DNA of 64,000 bases from Vibrio sp. 14G-20 (GCF_026241515.1 NZ_JAPHPW010000009.1:152262-216261), one strand, 5' to 3'. Positions 45,127-54,749 are shown, counted from the first letter of the stretch. Notes: generated from the letters alone by a model not told the origin. Made by a program: numbers and translations.

Positions 45127-46031
45127 TCAGCCATATATTGTTGAATCTTGTTTCTCAACCACTGATGAGCAGGATTCAAATCGGTTCTTTTATGCCAGAT
45201 CATGTACTGCTGCATCGGCAAGATTTCAAACGGCTGATCAAGGACTTGAAGCTGGAAGGGTTCAGAAAATTGATTGGCAAAATCACGCGACGTACTGCCG
45301 ACACAATCTGAGCCCGATACCAGCACACACATGGTCATCAGCGAGTCACACTCTGCACTCACTTTTCTCTGTTTCAGTGGCGACTTAGTAAAATAATCTG
45401 CCGTGTATAAACGGGTTCGACGCATTCTAAAAGTAACGTGCTTTTCGTTGTAATATTGCTCTTGCGTCACAGAGCCATTGATTCTCGGATGCCCCTTTCG
45501 AGCTATCAACACCAACTCATCTTCAATCATCGGCTGCTTCATATATCCATTAACTTGCGGGTAATGGATATCAATCGCTAAATCGGCTTGCTGCATACTT
45601 AAACTCTGAAGAAGCTCTTCTTCGTTGTTCGGCACCATATTGAACTCGATAGAGATATTCCCCAACGTTTCATCTTGCTCGACAAGGGGTTGAAGCTTGG
45701 TTAAGCCGATCTCATTCACCAGAATTCGAAACACATGATGCTGCTGATTATCGAACTGCTTTAAGGTGCTAACTGCACTGGTTATGCCTTCAAGGGCTGG
45801 TTCCACTCGGTTTGCCAATTGCACCGCAGCGTTAGTCGGAATAATCCCGCGTCCTTCACGAATAAACAGGTCGGTATCAAGCTGAGATTGTAATCGCTTC
45901 AAGGCTCCACTCACCCCTGGCTGAGTCATACCAAGCGATTCTGAGGCTAAGGTGATCGACTGTAGTCGATACACTTCCAAAAATACGCTCAGTAAATTTA
46001 GATCTAACTTTTCAACATCACTCACGGTCAC
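45123..46031 (-). CDS. LysR-family regulator divergent from the alkylsulfatase
   Basis: 302 residues. HTH in ITLASESLGMTQPGVSGALK with LFIREGRGIIPT, the NodD/LeuO-like branch. Divergent from the SdsA-type alkylsulfatase at 46215. The 183-base shared promoter region contains a good T-N11-A box (46105-46129). It is a probable activator that senses an alkyl sulfate or its product (inference). Confidence 0.9.
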   Translation of the reverse strand: MTVSDVEKLDLNLLSVFLEVYRLQSITLASESLGMTQPGVSGALKRLQSQLDTDLFIREGRGIIPTNAAVQLANRVEPALEGITSAVSTLKQFDNQQHHVFRILVNEIGLTKLQPLVEQDETLGNISIEFNMVPNNEEELLQSLSMQQADLAIDIHYPQVNGYMKQPMIEDELVLIARKGHPRINGSVTQEQYYNEKHVTFRMRRTRLYTADYFTKSPLKQRKVSAECDSLMTMCVLVSGSDCVGSTSRDFANQFSEPFQLQVLDQPFEILPMQQYMIWHKRTDLNPAHQWLRNKIQQYMAD

Positions 46032-46104
46032 TCTCCATGTTTAGGTGCGCTCGCATTGGGTATGCGACAAGCTTTGCGCTTCAATCTGCTACTTTTAAAC
46101 ATAC

Positions 46105-46129
46105 AACACATAACAGTTCGTGATGTGTT
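46105..46129. promoter_or_regulatory. LysR box in front of the alkylsulfatase
   Basis: AACACAT at 46105-46111, an 11-base spacer, then ATGTGTT at 46123-46129: perfect 7-bp arms with the canonical T-N11-A geometry, 85 bases before the alkylsulfatase ATG and 73 before the LysR ATG. Confidence 0.65.
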
Positions 46130-46214
46130 AAATAAAGCTTACTTTATTTTTTGCTATATGTCTTATTCCTATAATCGCCTCAACGAAACAAAATTCTGAA
46201 ATGAAGAGGCTCTT

Positions 46215-48287
46215 ATGACAACTTCTCGCACGTTCAAAAACGCATCACTATTCCTAGCTATCTCGCTCGCATTCCCTGCAGTTGCAGCTAACCATGATCA
46301 CGCACACTTCAGCGAAATTGGCGACCAAGGTGGCAAAAGCGCAACCGAGATGACCACCAAAGCAAACCAAGAGTTCGCAAAAACACTTAACTTCGCCGAC
46401 ACTCGCGCTTTCGACAATAACAATAAAGGTCTTGTTGCTAGCTTTGATCAAGAGACGGGCGACATCATTCGCAATAGCTTTAACTTCATCGACCCAAGTG
46501 TGACGAATGCAGACCAAGCACCAGATTCAGTAAACCCTTCACTGTGGCGCCAAGCGGTATTGAACCAAGCGGCGGAAGGTTTATATGAAGTTGTTCCGGG
46601 TAAAGTTTACCAAGTTCGAGGCGCGGATTTAGCGTCTATCTCTTTCATTCGTAGTGACAACGGTTGGATCGCTTATGACGTACTTCTTACCAAAGAAGCG
46701 GCCGCTAAATCTCTCAAATTCTTCAAAAACAATGTGCCTGATGGCGGCGAACTACCAGTCGTTGCAATGATTTATTCTCACTCGCACGCTGATCACTTTG
46801 GTGGCGCAAGAGCAATCAAAGACGCGTATCCAGATGTAAAAGTGTACGGTTCGAAAAACATCACTAAAGAAATCGTTGACGAAAACGTACTGGCGGGTAA
46901 CGCAATGTCGCGTCGTACCGCATATCAATATGGCGCAACCCTGAACCGACACGAACACGGTATTGTAGATGCGGCACTGTCTAAAGGCCTATCAACCGGT
47001 AGCATTACTTACGTATTGCCAGACTACGAGCTGAACCATAACGAAGAGATTGAAACTCTGGTTATCGACGGCTTAGAAATGCAATTCATGGATGCTTCAG
47101 GTACCGAAGCTGCATCAGAAATGGTGACGTATATTCCCAGCATGAAAGCACTTTGGACTGGCGAACTGACCTACCAAGGTATGCACAACCTGTACACGCT
47201 GCGTGGCGCAAAAGTACGTGATGGTTTGAAGTGGTCGAAGAAAATCAACGAAATGTTAGTCACTTGGGGCGAAGAAACAGAGGTGTTGTTTGCGTCTCAC
47301 TCAGCCCCAATCTGGGGTGAACAAGAGATCTCTGATTACCTAAAAATGCAGCGTGATGCTTACGGTTTTACTCATAACCAAACGCTTCGTTTAGCCAATA
47401 ACGGTGTGGTTCTACAAGACATCGGTGACGAGATTTACAAGGTCATGCCAGACAGCATTCAACAGTCTTGGCACACCAACGGTTACCACGGTACTTACTC
47501 TCACAATGCTCGCGCTGTGTACAACATGTATCTTGGTTACTTCGACATGAACCCAGCTAACCTAAACCCACTACCAATCAAGCCAGAGTCAGTGAAGTTT
47601 GTTGAGTACATGGGCGGCAGCGACGCTGTGATTGAAAAAGCGCAGCAAGACTTCCAAGAAGGTGAATACCGCTTCGTTGCGACAGCACTGAATAAGGTGA
47701 TCCAAGCAGAACCAGAGAACAAAGTTGCACGTGGCTTATTGGCAGATACTTACGAGCAATTGGGTTATCAATCAGAAGGTGCAGGTTGGAGAAACATCTA
47801 CCTAACCGGCGCTCAAGAACTGCGTATTGGCACACAACCGGGCGCACCAAAAACAGCATCACCGGATGTATTGGCTAACATGACCATCGAAAACTTGCTG
47901 GATTACTTAGCGGTAAAAGTGGATTCATTGAAGGCGCAGAACACGCCATTTACCATGAACATTCAGTTACCTGATGTTAAAGAGTTCTACTACGTTGAAA
48001 TGTCTAACGGTAACCTGAACAACATTCAAGTATCAGAGCTGCAAGATGCGGATACAACACTGATCATCAACAAGTCTGACGTGTCTGATATCGTGCTTAA
48101 GAAAACAAGCCTTGGAAAACTGCTAGAAGACGGACAAGCAGGCGTGAAAGGTGACAAATCATCACTTAACAAACTGCTGTCTTCACTGACAGAAGCTGAC
48201 ACCTCTTTTGAGATTGTACCGCGCCCGAATAAAGGCGAAGAAGTTGATGCCGAGCTATACCAAGATTCAGCGGTACACGCGCATTAA
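46215..48287 (+). CDS. SdsA-type alkylsulfatase (metallo-beta-lactamase fold)
   Basis: 690 residues, the usual size. Signal peptide to about residue 25. Zinc-binding motif HSHADHFGGARAI, then DASGTEAASEMVTYIPSM and LFASHSAPIWGEQEI, the dinuclear-zinc site of the SdsA1/BDS1 family. A helical dimerisation region follows around residues 430-540. A C-terminal SCP2-like hydrophobic-binding domain comes last (MNIQLPDVKEFYYVEMSNGN, GDKSSLNKLLSSL). It cleaves primary alkyl sulfates such as dodecyl sulfate in the periplasm. It needs no formylglycine, so it is unrelated to the sulfatase at 7818-9356. Divergent LysR regulator with a box between them. Confidence 0.94.
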   Translation: MTTSRTFKNASLFLAISLAFPAVAANHDHAHFSEIGDQGGKSATEMTTKANQEFAKTLNFADTRAFDNNNKGLVASFDQETGDIIRNSFNFIDPSVTNADQAPDSVNPSLWRQAVLNQAAEGLYEVVPGKVYQVRGADLASISFIRSDNGWIAYDVLLTKEAAAKSLKFFKNNVPDGGELPVVAMIYSHSHADHFGGARAIKDAYPDVKVYGSKNITKEIVDENVLAGNAMSRRTAYQYGATLNRHEHGIVDAALSKGLSTGSITYVLPDYELNHNEEIETLVIDGLEMQFMDASGTEAASEMVTYIPSMKALWTGELTYQGMHNLYTLRGAKVRDGLKWSKKINEMLVTWGEETEVLFASHSAPIWGEQEISDYLKMQRDAYGFTHNQTLRLANNGVVLQDIGDEIYKVMPDSIQQSWHTNGYHGTYSHNARAVYNMYLGYFDMNPANLNPLPIKPESVKFVEYMGGSDAVIEKAQQDFQEGEYRFVATALNKVIQAEPENKVARGLLADTYEQLGYQSEGAGWRNIYLTGAQELRIGTQPGAPKTASPDVLANMTIENLLDYLAVKVDSLKAQNTPFTMNIQLPDVKEFYYVEMSNGNLNNIQVSELQDADTTLIINKSDVSDIVLKKTSLGKLLEDGQAGVKGDKSSLNKLLSSLTEADTSFEIVPRPNKGEEVDAELYQDSAVHAH

Positions 48288-48360
48288 ACGTCCGAAACGC
48301 TAAATAGATAAAACAACAGCAGTGAGCTAGAAAAAACGTTCTATAAAGAACATAAAAACA

Positions 48361-48384
48361 AGCCCCTACCTTTTGGTCGGGGCT
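48361..48384. terminator. Rho-independent terminator between sulfatase and LysR genes
   Basis: AGCCCCTACC / GGTCGGGGCT, 10 bp with one mismatch and a TTTT loop, A's upstream and a T-rich end. Shared by the two convergent genes. Confidence 0.75.
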
Positions 48385-48418
48385 TTCTTATTTCTTATCA
48401 ATAAGTGCTTCTGAATCG

Positions 48419-49333
48419 CTACTGAGCTTGACCGTTTACTTCGCAATCCCAATAAGAAGGTGAACCATAGTATTGAACAAAATAATCGATAAATACGCGA
48501 ACCTTAGGCGCAAGCAGCTGTGCACTCGGGTATACCGCCCAGATAGCCGCCTCACCCTTTAAAGGGTAATCTGGCAACACCTCAACCAGCGAACCTTCCG
48601 CGAGCTGCTTGTATGCAATCCAAGTCGCACACATAGCAATGCCCAAGCCATCGACACATACATCCCTTACCGCTTCACCGTGATCAACGCGGATCGCACC
48701 TTTCTTCTTGATGGTGACATCGCCTTCTAGCGTATCGAACGTCCAACCTTCTAAGCCGGTTTGATTGATACATTGATGTTGCTTGAGGTCTTCTGGTGTT
48801 TTCGGATAGCCATAAACTTTCAGATATTCCGGCGAAGCACACAGAATACGCTTATCAGTCGAGAGCTTACGAGCGATCAGGCTTGAGTTTTGTAGCTCCG
48901 CATTACGAATCGCCACATCAAAGCCGCCATCGACCAGATCGACGATTGAGTCACTGAGTGAAATGTCCACCGACAGATCTGGATACTTAGCCAAAAAGCC
49001 TTTTAGCGCTGGCATAACATGCATGCGACCAAACGATGACGGCGCAGATATTCGCAACACCCCTTTTGGTAATTCGTTACCAGTTCCGACAGAGGCAACA
49101 CCCGCTTCGACACTCAAAAGGATTTGCTTGGCGTGAGGAAGAAATGCCATGCCTTCTTCGGTCAGGGAGACCTTTCTCGTGGTGCGATGCACAAGACGCG
49201 CACCTAGGCTCTCCTCCAGCTTTCCGATATGAATACTGGCTACCGGAGGTGACAACCCAAGCTCTTGTCCTGCTTGACTTATATTGTGCGTAGACGCGAG
49301 TCGCACAAACAATTTTAGATGTTCAATGTTCAT
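48419..49333 (-). CDS. LysR-family regulator, paralogue of the one at 275-1165
   Basis: 304 residues from the ATG at 49333. N-terminus NIEHLKLFVRLASTHNISQA is nearly identical to the LysR at 275-1165, and similarity continues through the effector domain (GFDVAIRNAELQNSSLIARK, LLAPKVRVFIDYF). It follows the MATE gene by nine bases on the same strand, so the two form an operon and it may control this pump or a distant gene. Confidence 0.9.
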   Translation of the reverse strand: MNIEHLKLFVRLASTHNISQAGQELGLSPPVASIHIGKLEESLGARLVHRTTRKVSLTEEGMAFLPHAKQILLSVEAGVASVGTGNELPKGVLRISAPSSFGRMHVMPALKGFLAKYPDLSVDISLSDSIVDLVDGGFDVAIRNAELQNSSLIARKLSTDKRILCASPEYLKVYGYPKTPEDLKQHQCINQTGLEGWTFDTLEGDVTIKKKGAIRVDHGEAVRDVCVDGLGIAMCATWIAYKQLAEGSLVEVLPDYPLKGEAAIWAVYPSAQLLAPKVRVFIDYFVQYYGSPSYWDCEVNGQAQ

Positions 49334-49342
49334 CAATAATGG

Positions 49343-50728
49343 CTAGCCTGCGCTGAGTACACGCTGCTTATTGGCCGAAGCGGCACGGGGAATAATGTGA
49401 GTTTTAATATAGGCATTAAGCTTAAACCATGCAAAAGCGCCCGCTAAAACATTGGCGACTGTCGCAGCAATAACCGCATTGATCATGTCACCGGTTATCG
49501 AGCCAAGCCATAACGCTGGAATGTAGAAAACAAACAAGCGTAAGAAAGAGACATTCAAAGCTTTACGAGGCACACCCAAAGCATTAAACACCGAAGCAAC
49601 CAACATGCAAAGCCCAAGCGGCCCATAGCTGAACGGGATAAATAACAAGGTCACTTCAAACCAGCTGCGTATGCTTTGTTCTTCCGAGATAACAGGAATA
49701 ACCCAGCCACTAAACAGCGCTAGCAATGCTGCCATCACGGTGTGAAAAACCAGTAACAACTTCGCTGTTGTATTCAATAGCTCAGGGATTTTGCATCGCT
49801 GCTGCGCCCCTAGGTAACGACCAATCATAGGCGGTATGGACATCGTCAGAGCAAGAGAAAACACCAGCATAAAACTTTCAACACGGGCGAGTAAGCTCCA
49901 AAAAGCCATCTCATCGGTTCCGATTCTCGCAATCAAAAGCATTGAAAAGAACGCGCTGACCGCAGGTAATATCTGATTAGCAGTGGTTGGCATTACCGTC
50001 TTAAATAACTCAAAACTGTAGCCTTTAATTTGGTTACGGCACGCACCATTGAAGCCAAACCAACCTTTGCCGCGAGACTTGATTATCATGTAGATTGCGC
50101 CGAATGCGTAGCCAATGCTCGATGCGATCGCCGCCCCTGCGATGCCCATATCCAATCCAAAAATCAGAATAGGATCGAGAATCAGGTTAATCACGCTGGC
50201 AGCCAAGAACATGCTGCCGGTTGTTTTGGTATCGCCATTGGCACGATAAACGCAGGTGGCCAAATAAAGCACCGCCACCATCAATGCACTGAACAGCCAC
50301 AACGGCCAATACACATTAAAAATCGACAGCATGGATTGGTATTGAGCGTCAGAGACATCATTCACAAACGACGCAAAAACAGAATCGCTAAAAACAATCA
50401 GCCCTATGCAGATCAAAGCAATCACCAAGACACCAAACCCGCCCGACAATGTGGCAATTGAGGTGGATTTACGTTGCTCTTTTGCCCCTACCGCTTGAGA
50501 AATAATGGACGTTGCCGCCACACCGATGCCCACTTGAACCCCGGTAAACGCCGCTTGAAATGGCAAGGTGATACCGTGAACCGCCAACTCATTAACCCCT
50601 AACTGACCAATAAAGATCGAATCGACCAATTGCACCATCATGATCGCAAACACACCCAGCGTCAGTGGCAGTGTTTTCTCAATAATGGTTTTCAAAGTCG
50701 CGGATCTCATCTGCATAGGTCGGTTCAC
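49343..50728 (-). CDS. MATE-family multidrug efflux transporter
   Basis: 461 residues with 12 predicted helices. The N-terminus has TLPLTLGVFAIMMVQLVDSI and FIGQLGVNELAVHGITLPFQ, with repeats such as NLILDPILIFGLDMGIAGAA, all typical of MATE cation-coupled drug exporters of the NorM/DinF superfamily. Operon with the LysR gene downstream. The preceding 318-base divergent region with the crotonase gene contains the palindrome at 50913-50941 and otherwise nothing I can name. Confidence 0.92.
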   Translation of the reverse strand: MNRPMQMRSATLKTIIEKTLPLTLGVFAIMMVQLVDSIFIGQLGVNELAVHGITLPFQAAFTGVQVGIGVAATSIISQAVGAKEQRKSTSIATLSGGFGVLVIALICIGLIVFSDSVFASFVNDVSDAQYQSMLSIFNVYWPLWLFSALMVAVLYLATCVYRANGDTKTTGSMFLAASVINLILDPILIFGLDMGIAGAAIASSIGYAFGAIYMIIKSRGKGWFGFNGACRNQIKGYSFELFKTVMPTTANQILPAVSAFFSMLLIARIGTDEMAFWSLLARVESFMLVFSLALTMSIPPMIGRYLGAQQRCKIPELLNTTAKLLLVFHTVMAALLALFSGWVIPVISEEQSIRSWFEVTLLFIPFSYGPLGLCMLVASVFNALGVPRKALNVSFLRLFVFYIPALWLGSITGDMINAVIAATVANVLAGAFAWFKLNAYIKTHIIPRAASANKQRVLSAG

Positions 50729-50912
50729 TCTTAATCTGTTCTTTGAGGCACTAACTGCCTAGCTGAGCAGTATACGAAGCTAAATAAAAAGGATAAGAGC
50801 ACCAAACAAGGAATGAGTTTTTAGATTTCGTTGACAATCAAATTGGCAAGATACATTCAACGTTAAAATATCCCACTAAGATACTGAATAAATTGTAGTT
50901 ATCAAACGCGCC

Positions 50913-50941
50913 AACACTATTAATAATGCGTTAATAGTGTT
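50913..50941. promoter_or_regulatory. Perfect 11-bp inverted repeat upstream of the crotonase gene
   Basis: AACACTATTAA (50913-50923) and TTAATAGTGTT (50931-50941), spacer 7. It is 105 bases before the crotonase ATG. The half-site CACTATTA is the same as in the sulfatase palindrome at 9471-9499, though the arms here are one base pair further apart on each side. Confidence 0.6.
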
Positions 50942-51046
50942 TCGCTTAATGGTTAATTGTTGGTTCTAACATTCCTCGCTAGCCTGAATTTAGGTCGCAT
51001 TCACACTGAATAGGCTGAAATGAAATCTCTCAGAAGGAATATGGAA

Positions 51047-51892
51047 ATGGCATATCAAGGTTATACAACGTTTAAAGCTCAAGCCGAGGATGGGATTCTT
51101 ACCGTCACTTTTGACTTCGGTACTGTGAATGTTCAAGGGCAAGAGATGCTTGCCGACCTCAATGGTTTAGCAATGAGACTAGAGCGCGATCGTGACATCA
51201 AGGTCGTGGTATTTCAGTCAGCAAACCCTGAAGTTTGGGTCTGTCACTACGACACCAATCTATTAAAAGACATGTCGACAGAAGCCGTTTCTCGTGATGA
51301 AGCGAAGTTACTCGACCTGCAAGTGGTGCTAGAAAGAATCAGCAAACTGCCACAAGCCACCATTGCCAAGCTTGAAGGCTTCGCTCGAGGTGGAGGCCAC
51401 GAATTTGCACTGGCGTGTGACATGCGATTCGCGGCTCGCGGTAAATACAAATTCATGCAAATGGAAGTGGGTATGGGCATCCTTCCTTGCGGTGGCGGCG
51501 CATCACGCATGGCACGCCAAGTCGGCTTAGGTCGCGCACTCGAAATCGTCCTAAGTGCCCGAGACTTTGATGCTGACGAAGCCGAAGCATACGGCACCAT
51601 CAACAAGGCACTAGAACCGGATGAAATTGGCGAATATGTTGATACTCTTGCCAAGCGAATCGCTCAATTCCCTGCCGAATCGATCAATGCATGTAAGCAA
51701 GCGGTGTATGAGTCTATCGATAAACCGATCGACGAAGCACTCAAAGCGGAAGCTTATTGGTTGTATCAAGCTACGAGCAAAACCCCTGCGGTTAAGCGCT
51801 TCCAAATTGCCGATGAGCAAGGCCTAGAGCACGATATGGAAAACCAGCGTAACTGGGAAACTCTTGTTATGAACGTTCAAGACATCAAATAG
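51047..51892 (+). CDS. Enoyl-CoA hydratase/isomerase (crotonase) family protein
   Basis: 281 residues from the ATG at 51047, which has AAGGA eight bases upstream; in-frame ATGs at 51020 and 51041 are poorer. The crotonase fold is shown by ATIAKLEGFARGGGHEFALA (oxyanion loop plus Glu) and MEVGMGILPCGGGASRMARQ (second Glu and GxGG), with C-terminal FPAESINACKQAVYESIDKP. Both acidic residues used by hydratases are present. The N-terminal DFGTVNVQGQEML is unusual for beta-oxidation enzymes, so the substrate may not be a simple enoyl-CoA. Stands alone. Confidence 0.87.
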   Translation: MAYQGYTTFKAQAEDGILTVTFDFGTVNVQGQEMLADLNGLAMRLERDRDIKVVVFQSANPEVWVCHYDTNLLKDMSTEAVSRDEAKLLDLQVVLERISKLPQATIAKLEGFARGGGHEFALACDMRFAARGKYKFMQMEVGMGILPCGGGASRMARQVGLGRALEIVLSARDFDADEAEAYGTINKALEPDEIGEYVDTLAKRIAQFPAESINACKQAVYESIDKPIDEALKAEAYWLYQATSKTPAVKRFQIADEQGLEHDMENQRNWETLVMNVQDIK

Positions 51893-51912
51893 TTCGTTCA
51901 CATCTCTTAATT

Positions 51913-51934
51913 TGGGTCAGACACAACTGACCCA
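51913..51934 (+). terminator. Terminator after the crotonase gene
   Basis: TGGGTCAG / CTGACCCA, 8-bp perfect stem, 6-base loop, followed by a T-rich segment. Confidence 0.65.
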
Positions 51935-52064
51935 TTTATCTTTAAATTAGCCTTTTTTTGTCCCACAGACTCACATTTGAGTCTTCAGCTTGTGAGCCAA
52001 ATGCAACTATGTGTCATTAATCTTTGTTATAACGTTGTTCAAACTATTTTTTGAAGGACCAAAA

Positions 52065-52934
52065 ATGCAAAAAATAATTCTGATCACAGGAGCCACAGAT
52101 GGCATCGGTTTAGAGACCGCAAAAGCACTGACGCAGCAAGGGCACCATGTTCTGATTCATGGACGCAACCCAGCTAAGGTCAATAAAGTCGTGACCGCTC
52201 TGTCTCGCCTGTCTAAGAATGCAATCATCGAAAGCTACATCGCAGACCTATCGAGGCTCTCTGAAGTTAAGGCGCTTGCAACCCAAATCAAAAGCGATCA
52301 CAAACGACTCGATATACTCATTAACAACGCAGGTGTGTATAAGGTGTCGGACATCACCACCCCAGACAATCTTGATGTGCGTTTTGTCGTAAACACCATT
52401 GCGCCTTATCTACTGACACAAAAGTTGCTCCCTCTTTTTAATGCGACAGGTCGTATCGTCAACCTATCTTCAGCAGCCCAAGCACCCGTAGATCTAGAGG
52501 CATTAATCAGCCCCAATGCGGGTGAACTTGATGGCCCGGTTTACGCACAAAGTAAGCTCGCACTGACGATGTGGTCTATCGAATTAGCCAATTCGCTATC
52601 AACTAGCCAGACAAGCTCCCAAGCAAATAACCAAACAAGCTCCGGATCAAAAAATGGCCCCGCCGTTATCCCTGTAAACCCAGCCTCTTTCCTTGGCAGT
52701 AAATTGGTAAAAGATGCTTATGGCGTTGATGGTAACGATCTGGCAATCGGTGCCGATATCCTTTGTCGTGCAGCGCTCAGTGAAGAGTTTGCCAACGCTT
52801 CCGGTCAATATTTTGATAATGATTCTGGGTTATTCAAAGATCCGCACTCCGACGCTTTAGACAACACTAAGAACCACAAGCTGGTGACAGTGCTTGATCA
52901 ATTACTCGAAGAAAAGCTGTGCGTTACGCACTGA
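52065..52934 (+). CDS. Short-chain dehydrogenase/reductase with low-complexity insert
   Basis: 289 residues from the ATG at 52065, which has AAGGA six bases upstream. Rossmann motif TGATDGIGLETAK, NNAG motif in DILINNAGVY and catalytic YAQSK are intact. Paralogue of the fragment at 1-168. Between the catalytic helix (MWSIELANSL) and the PG-type loop (VIPVNPASFLGSK) lies a Ser/Thr/Gln/Asn-rich insert (STSQTSSQANNQTSSGSKNG) encoded by a short DNA repeat. Single gene. Confidence 0.88.
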   Translation: MQKIILITGATDGIGLETAKALTQQGHHVLIHGRNPAKVNKVVTALSRLSKNAIIESYIADLSRLSEVKALATQIKSDHKRLDILINNAGVYKVSDITTPDNLDVRFVVNTIAPYLLTQKLLPLFNATGRIVNLSSAAQAPVDLEALISPNAGELDGPVYAQSKLALTMWSIELANSLSTSQTSSQANNQTSSGSKNGPAVIPVNPASFLGSKLVKDAYGVDGNDLAIGADILCRAALSEEFANASGQYFDNDSGLFKDPHSDALDNTKNHKLVTVLDQLLEEKLCVTH

Positions 52935-53136
52935 TCATTAATTAGTAAAAATACCACTAAAACTACCCCAACAATCCAAGCCGCAGTTCTATCTATACAG
53001 ACAAAGAACTGCGCACTCTTTCGATTATTAAAATATCTTTAATACTGATTCCCCGCTTTGCCCAATTATCACTCAAGATGCAGATTGTTAGACTTGTCCT
53101 CGTCGAAACAATACAGGCTAAGGCCGAGGAGCATTT

Positions 53137-54012
53137 ATGCGTTTTGAAGGCAAAGTTTATCGTCCTTGGATGGAAGCAGAAAGCGTACTCATCCAAACAA
53201 CATTGGGGTGCAGCAATAACCAATGTACCTTCTGCACGATGTTTGATGATAAGCGTTTCAAAGTAAGAGATATCAAAGACATCTTTGAAGATATTGATGC
53301 GGCGAGAAAAATCTACCCGCATGTTGAATCTATCTTTTTAGTCGATGGTAACGTGATGGCGATTAGAACCGAGATGCTGATTTCGATTCTGGATTACATT
53401 AAAATCACCTTCCCAGAGATCAAGAACATTTCTCTGTATTCAGGCTTCAACGACTTCCGTCGTAAGAGCTTATCGGAACTGAAAGAGATCAAATCGGCAG
53501 GTTTGAGCATGGCGTATTCAGGGTTGGAGTCAGGTGACCCTATTGTTCTTGAACGCATTCAAAAGCGCATGACTCGTGAGCATGCGATTGAAGGAATGAA
53601 CCTAGCGCGTGAAGCCGACATTAAAGTACTGGCTTCATTTATCTTTGGCCTTGGTGGCAAAGAACGCTCTGTCGAGCATGCAATTAATACCACTAGCTTG
53701 CTGAACATCATGCAGCCAGATGCAATTGCACCCATGGCTTTGGCGGTTCAACCGGGCTCAGTATTAGAGAAAGAAGTAAACCGTGGCGAATTTGTATTGC
53801 CAACACCATTGCAGATTCTAGAAGAAGAGAAGTACTTGCTCGAAAATTTAGAGGACTTCGATTGTTACTACTGGGGCGACCATGGGAACAATATCTCGCC
53901 GATGCGAGGCATGCTTCCTCAAGCGCGTAAGCCGTTTCTTGATAAAATCAATCAAGACATCGCGCATAACCCGATCACTAAGCAAAACGTCATTAAAACC
54001 TTTGCTTGGTAA
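53137..54012 (+). CDS. Radical SAM protein
   Basis: 291 residues. Cluster motif CSNNQCTFC near residue 25, preceded by SVLIQTTLG. Then IFLVDGNVMAIRTEML, SLYSGFNDFRRKS and AYSGLESGDPIVLERIQKRM, as in the elongator/COG1032-like B12-independent radical SAM enzymes. GAGGAG precedes the ATG. No SPASM or additional cluster is seen. The C-terminal part (GDHGNNISPMRGMLPQARK) is conserved-looking but unnamed. Substrate unknown and no partner gene adjacent. Confidence 0.85.
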   Translation: MRFEGKVYRPWMEAESVLIQTTLGCSNNQCTFCTMFDDKRFKVRDIKDIFEDIDAARKIYPHVESIFLVDGNVMAIRTEMLISILDYIKITFPEIKNISLYSGFNDFRRKSLSELKEIKSAGLSMAYSGLESGDPIVLERIQKRMTREHAIEGMNLAREADIKVLASFIFGLGGKERSVEHAINTTSLLNIMQPDAIAPMALAVQPGSVLEKEVNRGEFVLPTPLQILEEEKYLLENLEDFDCYYWGDHGNNISPMRGMLPQARKPFLDKINQDIAHNPITKQNVIKTFAW

Positions 54013-54143
54013 GCGCTCGATTTAACTCCTAACCAGTAAACGAAAACAGACCAAACAACAGGCGTTGCAACTCCATATTATGGAATAATCAAAGTCCAGC
54101 AGCGCCTAACGTATATCTTACTTTTTCAGGTTCACAGCTCTAC

Positions 54144-54728
54144 CTAAGCCAAAGCCGCTAACAACAAGTCAGTACTCGCTTCAACGTGAGCTGCAATCTC
54201 TTGTTCGGTGGGTGCAGGCATTCCCATCAACACACCATCTCTGACACTCATCACCATACCAAGCCACAGCTTAATTTTGGTTTGTGGTTCTTCAACATCG
54301 AATCGCTCATTGAAAAACTGAGCAAGCACTCGATCGGTATCATCTGGGCCAACGTCCATAAAACGGCTAACTAATTCTGGAGACTTACTGCCTTCTGCTA
54401 TCAACAGCTTAAAGGTCGCAATATGTTCGCTCGAAAGATGAAACAAAACGAAGTCTTTTGCGAAGCCCAATAGCGCTTGTCGAGTATCTTCGTGTTGCAA
54501 ATGCACCACCAACTTATCGTCTGTCTGGCTACCCATTTGTCTTAACGTCGCTTCAAACAACACATCTTTAGAAGAGAAGTATCGATAAAGCGTTTGCTTA
54601 ATCATTTCCGCTTCACTAGCGACTCGGTCCATGCTGGTTTGCACATAGCCTTCCGCGAGGAATATCTCCTTCGCCGCTTTTAAGATCGCGAGTCGTTTCT
54701 TCTCTTTGTTCTGCTCAATCTTGCTCAT
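54144..54728 (-). CDS. TetR/AcrR-family transcriptional regulator
   Basis: 194 residues from the ATG at 54728; a GTG at 54740 is an alternative. HTH in QTSMDRVASEAEMIKQTLYR YFSSKDVLFEATL. The C-terminal ligand domain resembles the AefR-like branch. Its upstream side is only about 20 bases from the start of the readable EamA fragment, so little room remains for a native promoter. This suggests a deletion brought the two together. Confidence 0.87.
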   Translation of the reverse strand: MSKIEQNKEKKRLAILKAAKEIFLAEGYVQTSMDRVASEAEMIKQTLYRYFSSKDVLFEATLRQMGSQTDDKLVVHLQHEDTRQALLGFAKDFVLFHLSSEHIATFKLLIAEGSKSPELVSRFMDVGPDDTDRVLAQFFNERFDVEEPQTKIKLWLGMVMSVRDGVLMGMPAPTEQEIAAHVEASTDLLLAALA

Positions 54729-54749
54729 TACTTCATACACCTCAAAGCA

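Noticed and set aside
50030..50461. 143-residue plus-strand frame inside the MATE gene
   Set aside because: Antisense to a well-conserved transporter. His/Gln/Asn-rich composition is what antisense membrane-protein codons give.
54114..54140. Possible terminator between the radical SAM and tetR genes
   Set aside because: No stem of more than four base pairs with a T-run could be drawn.
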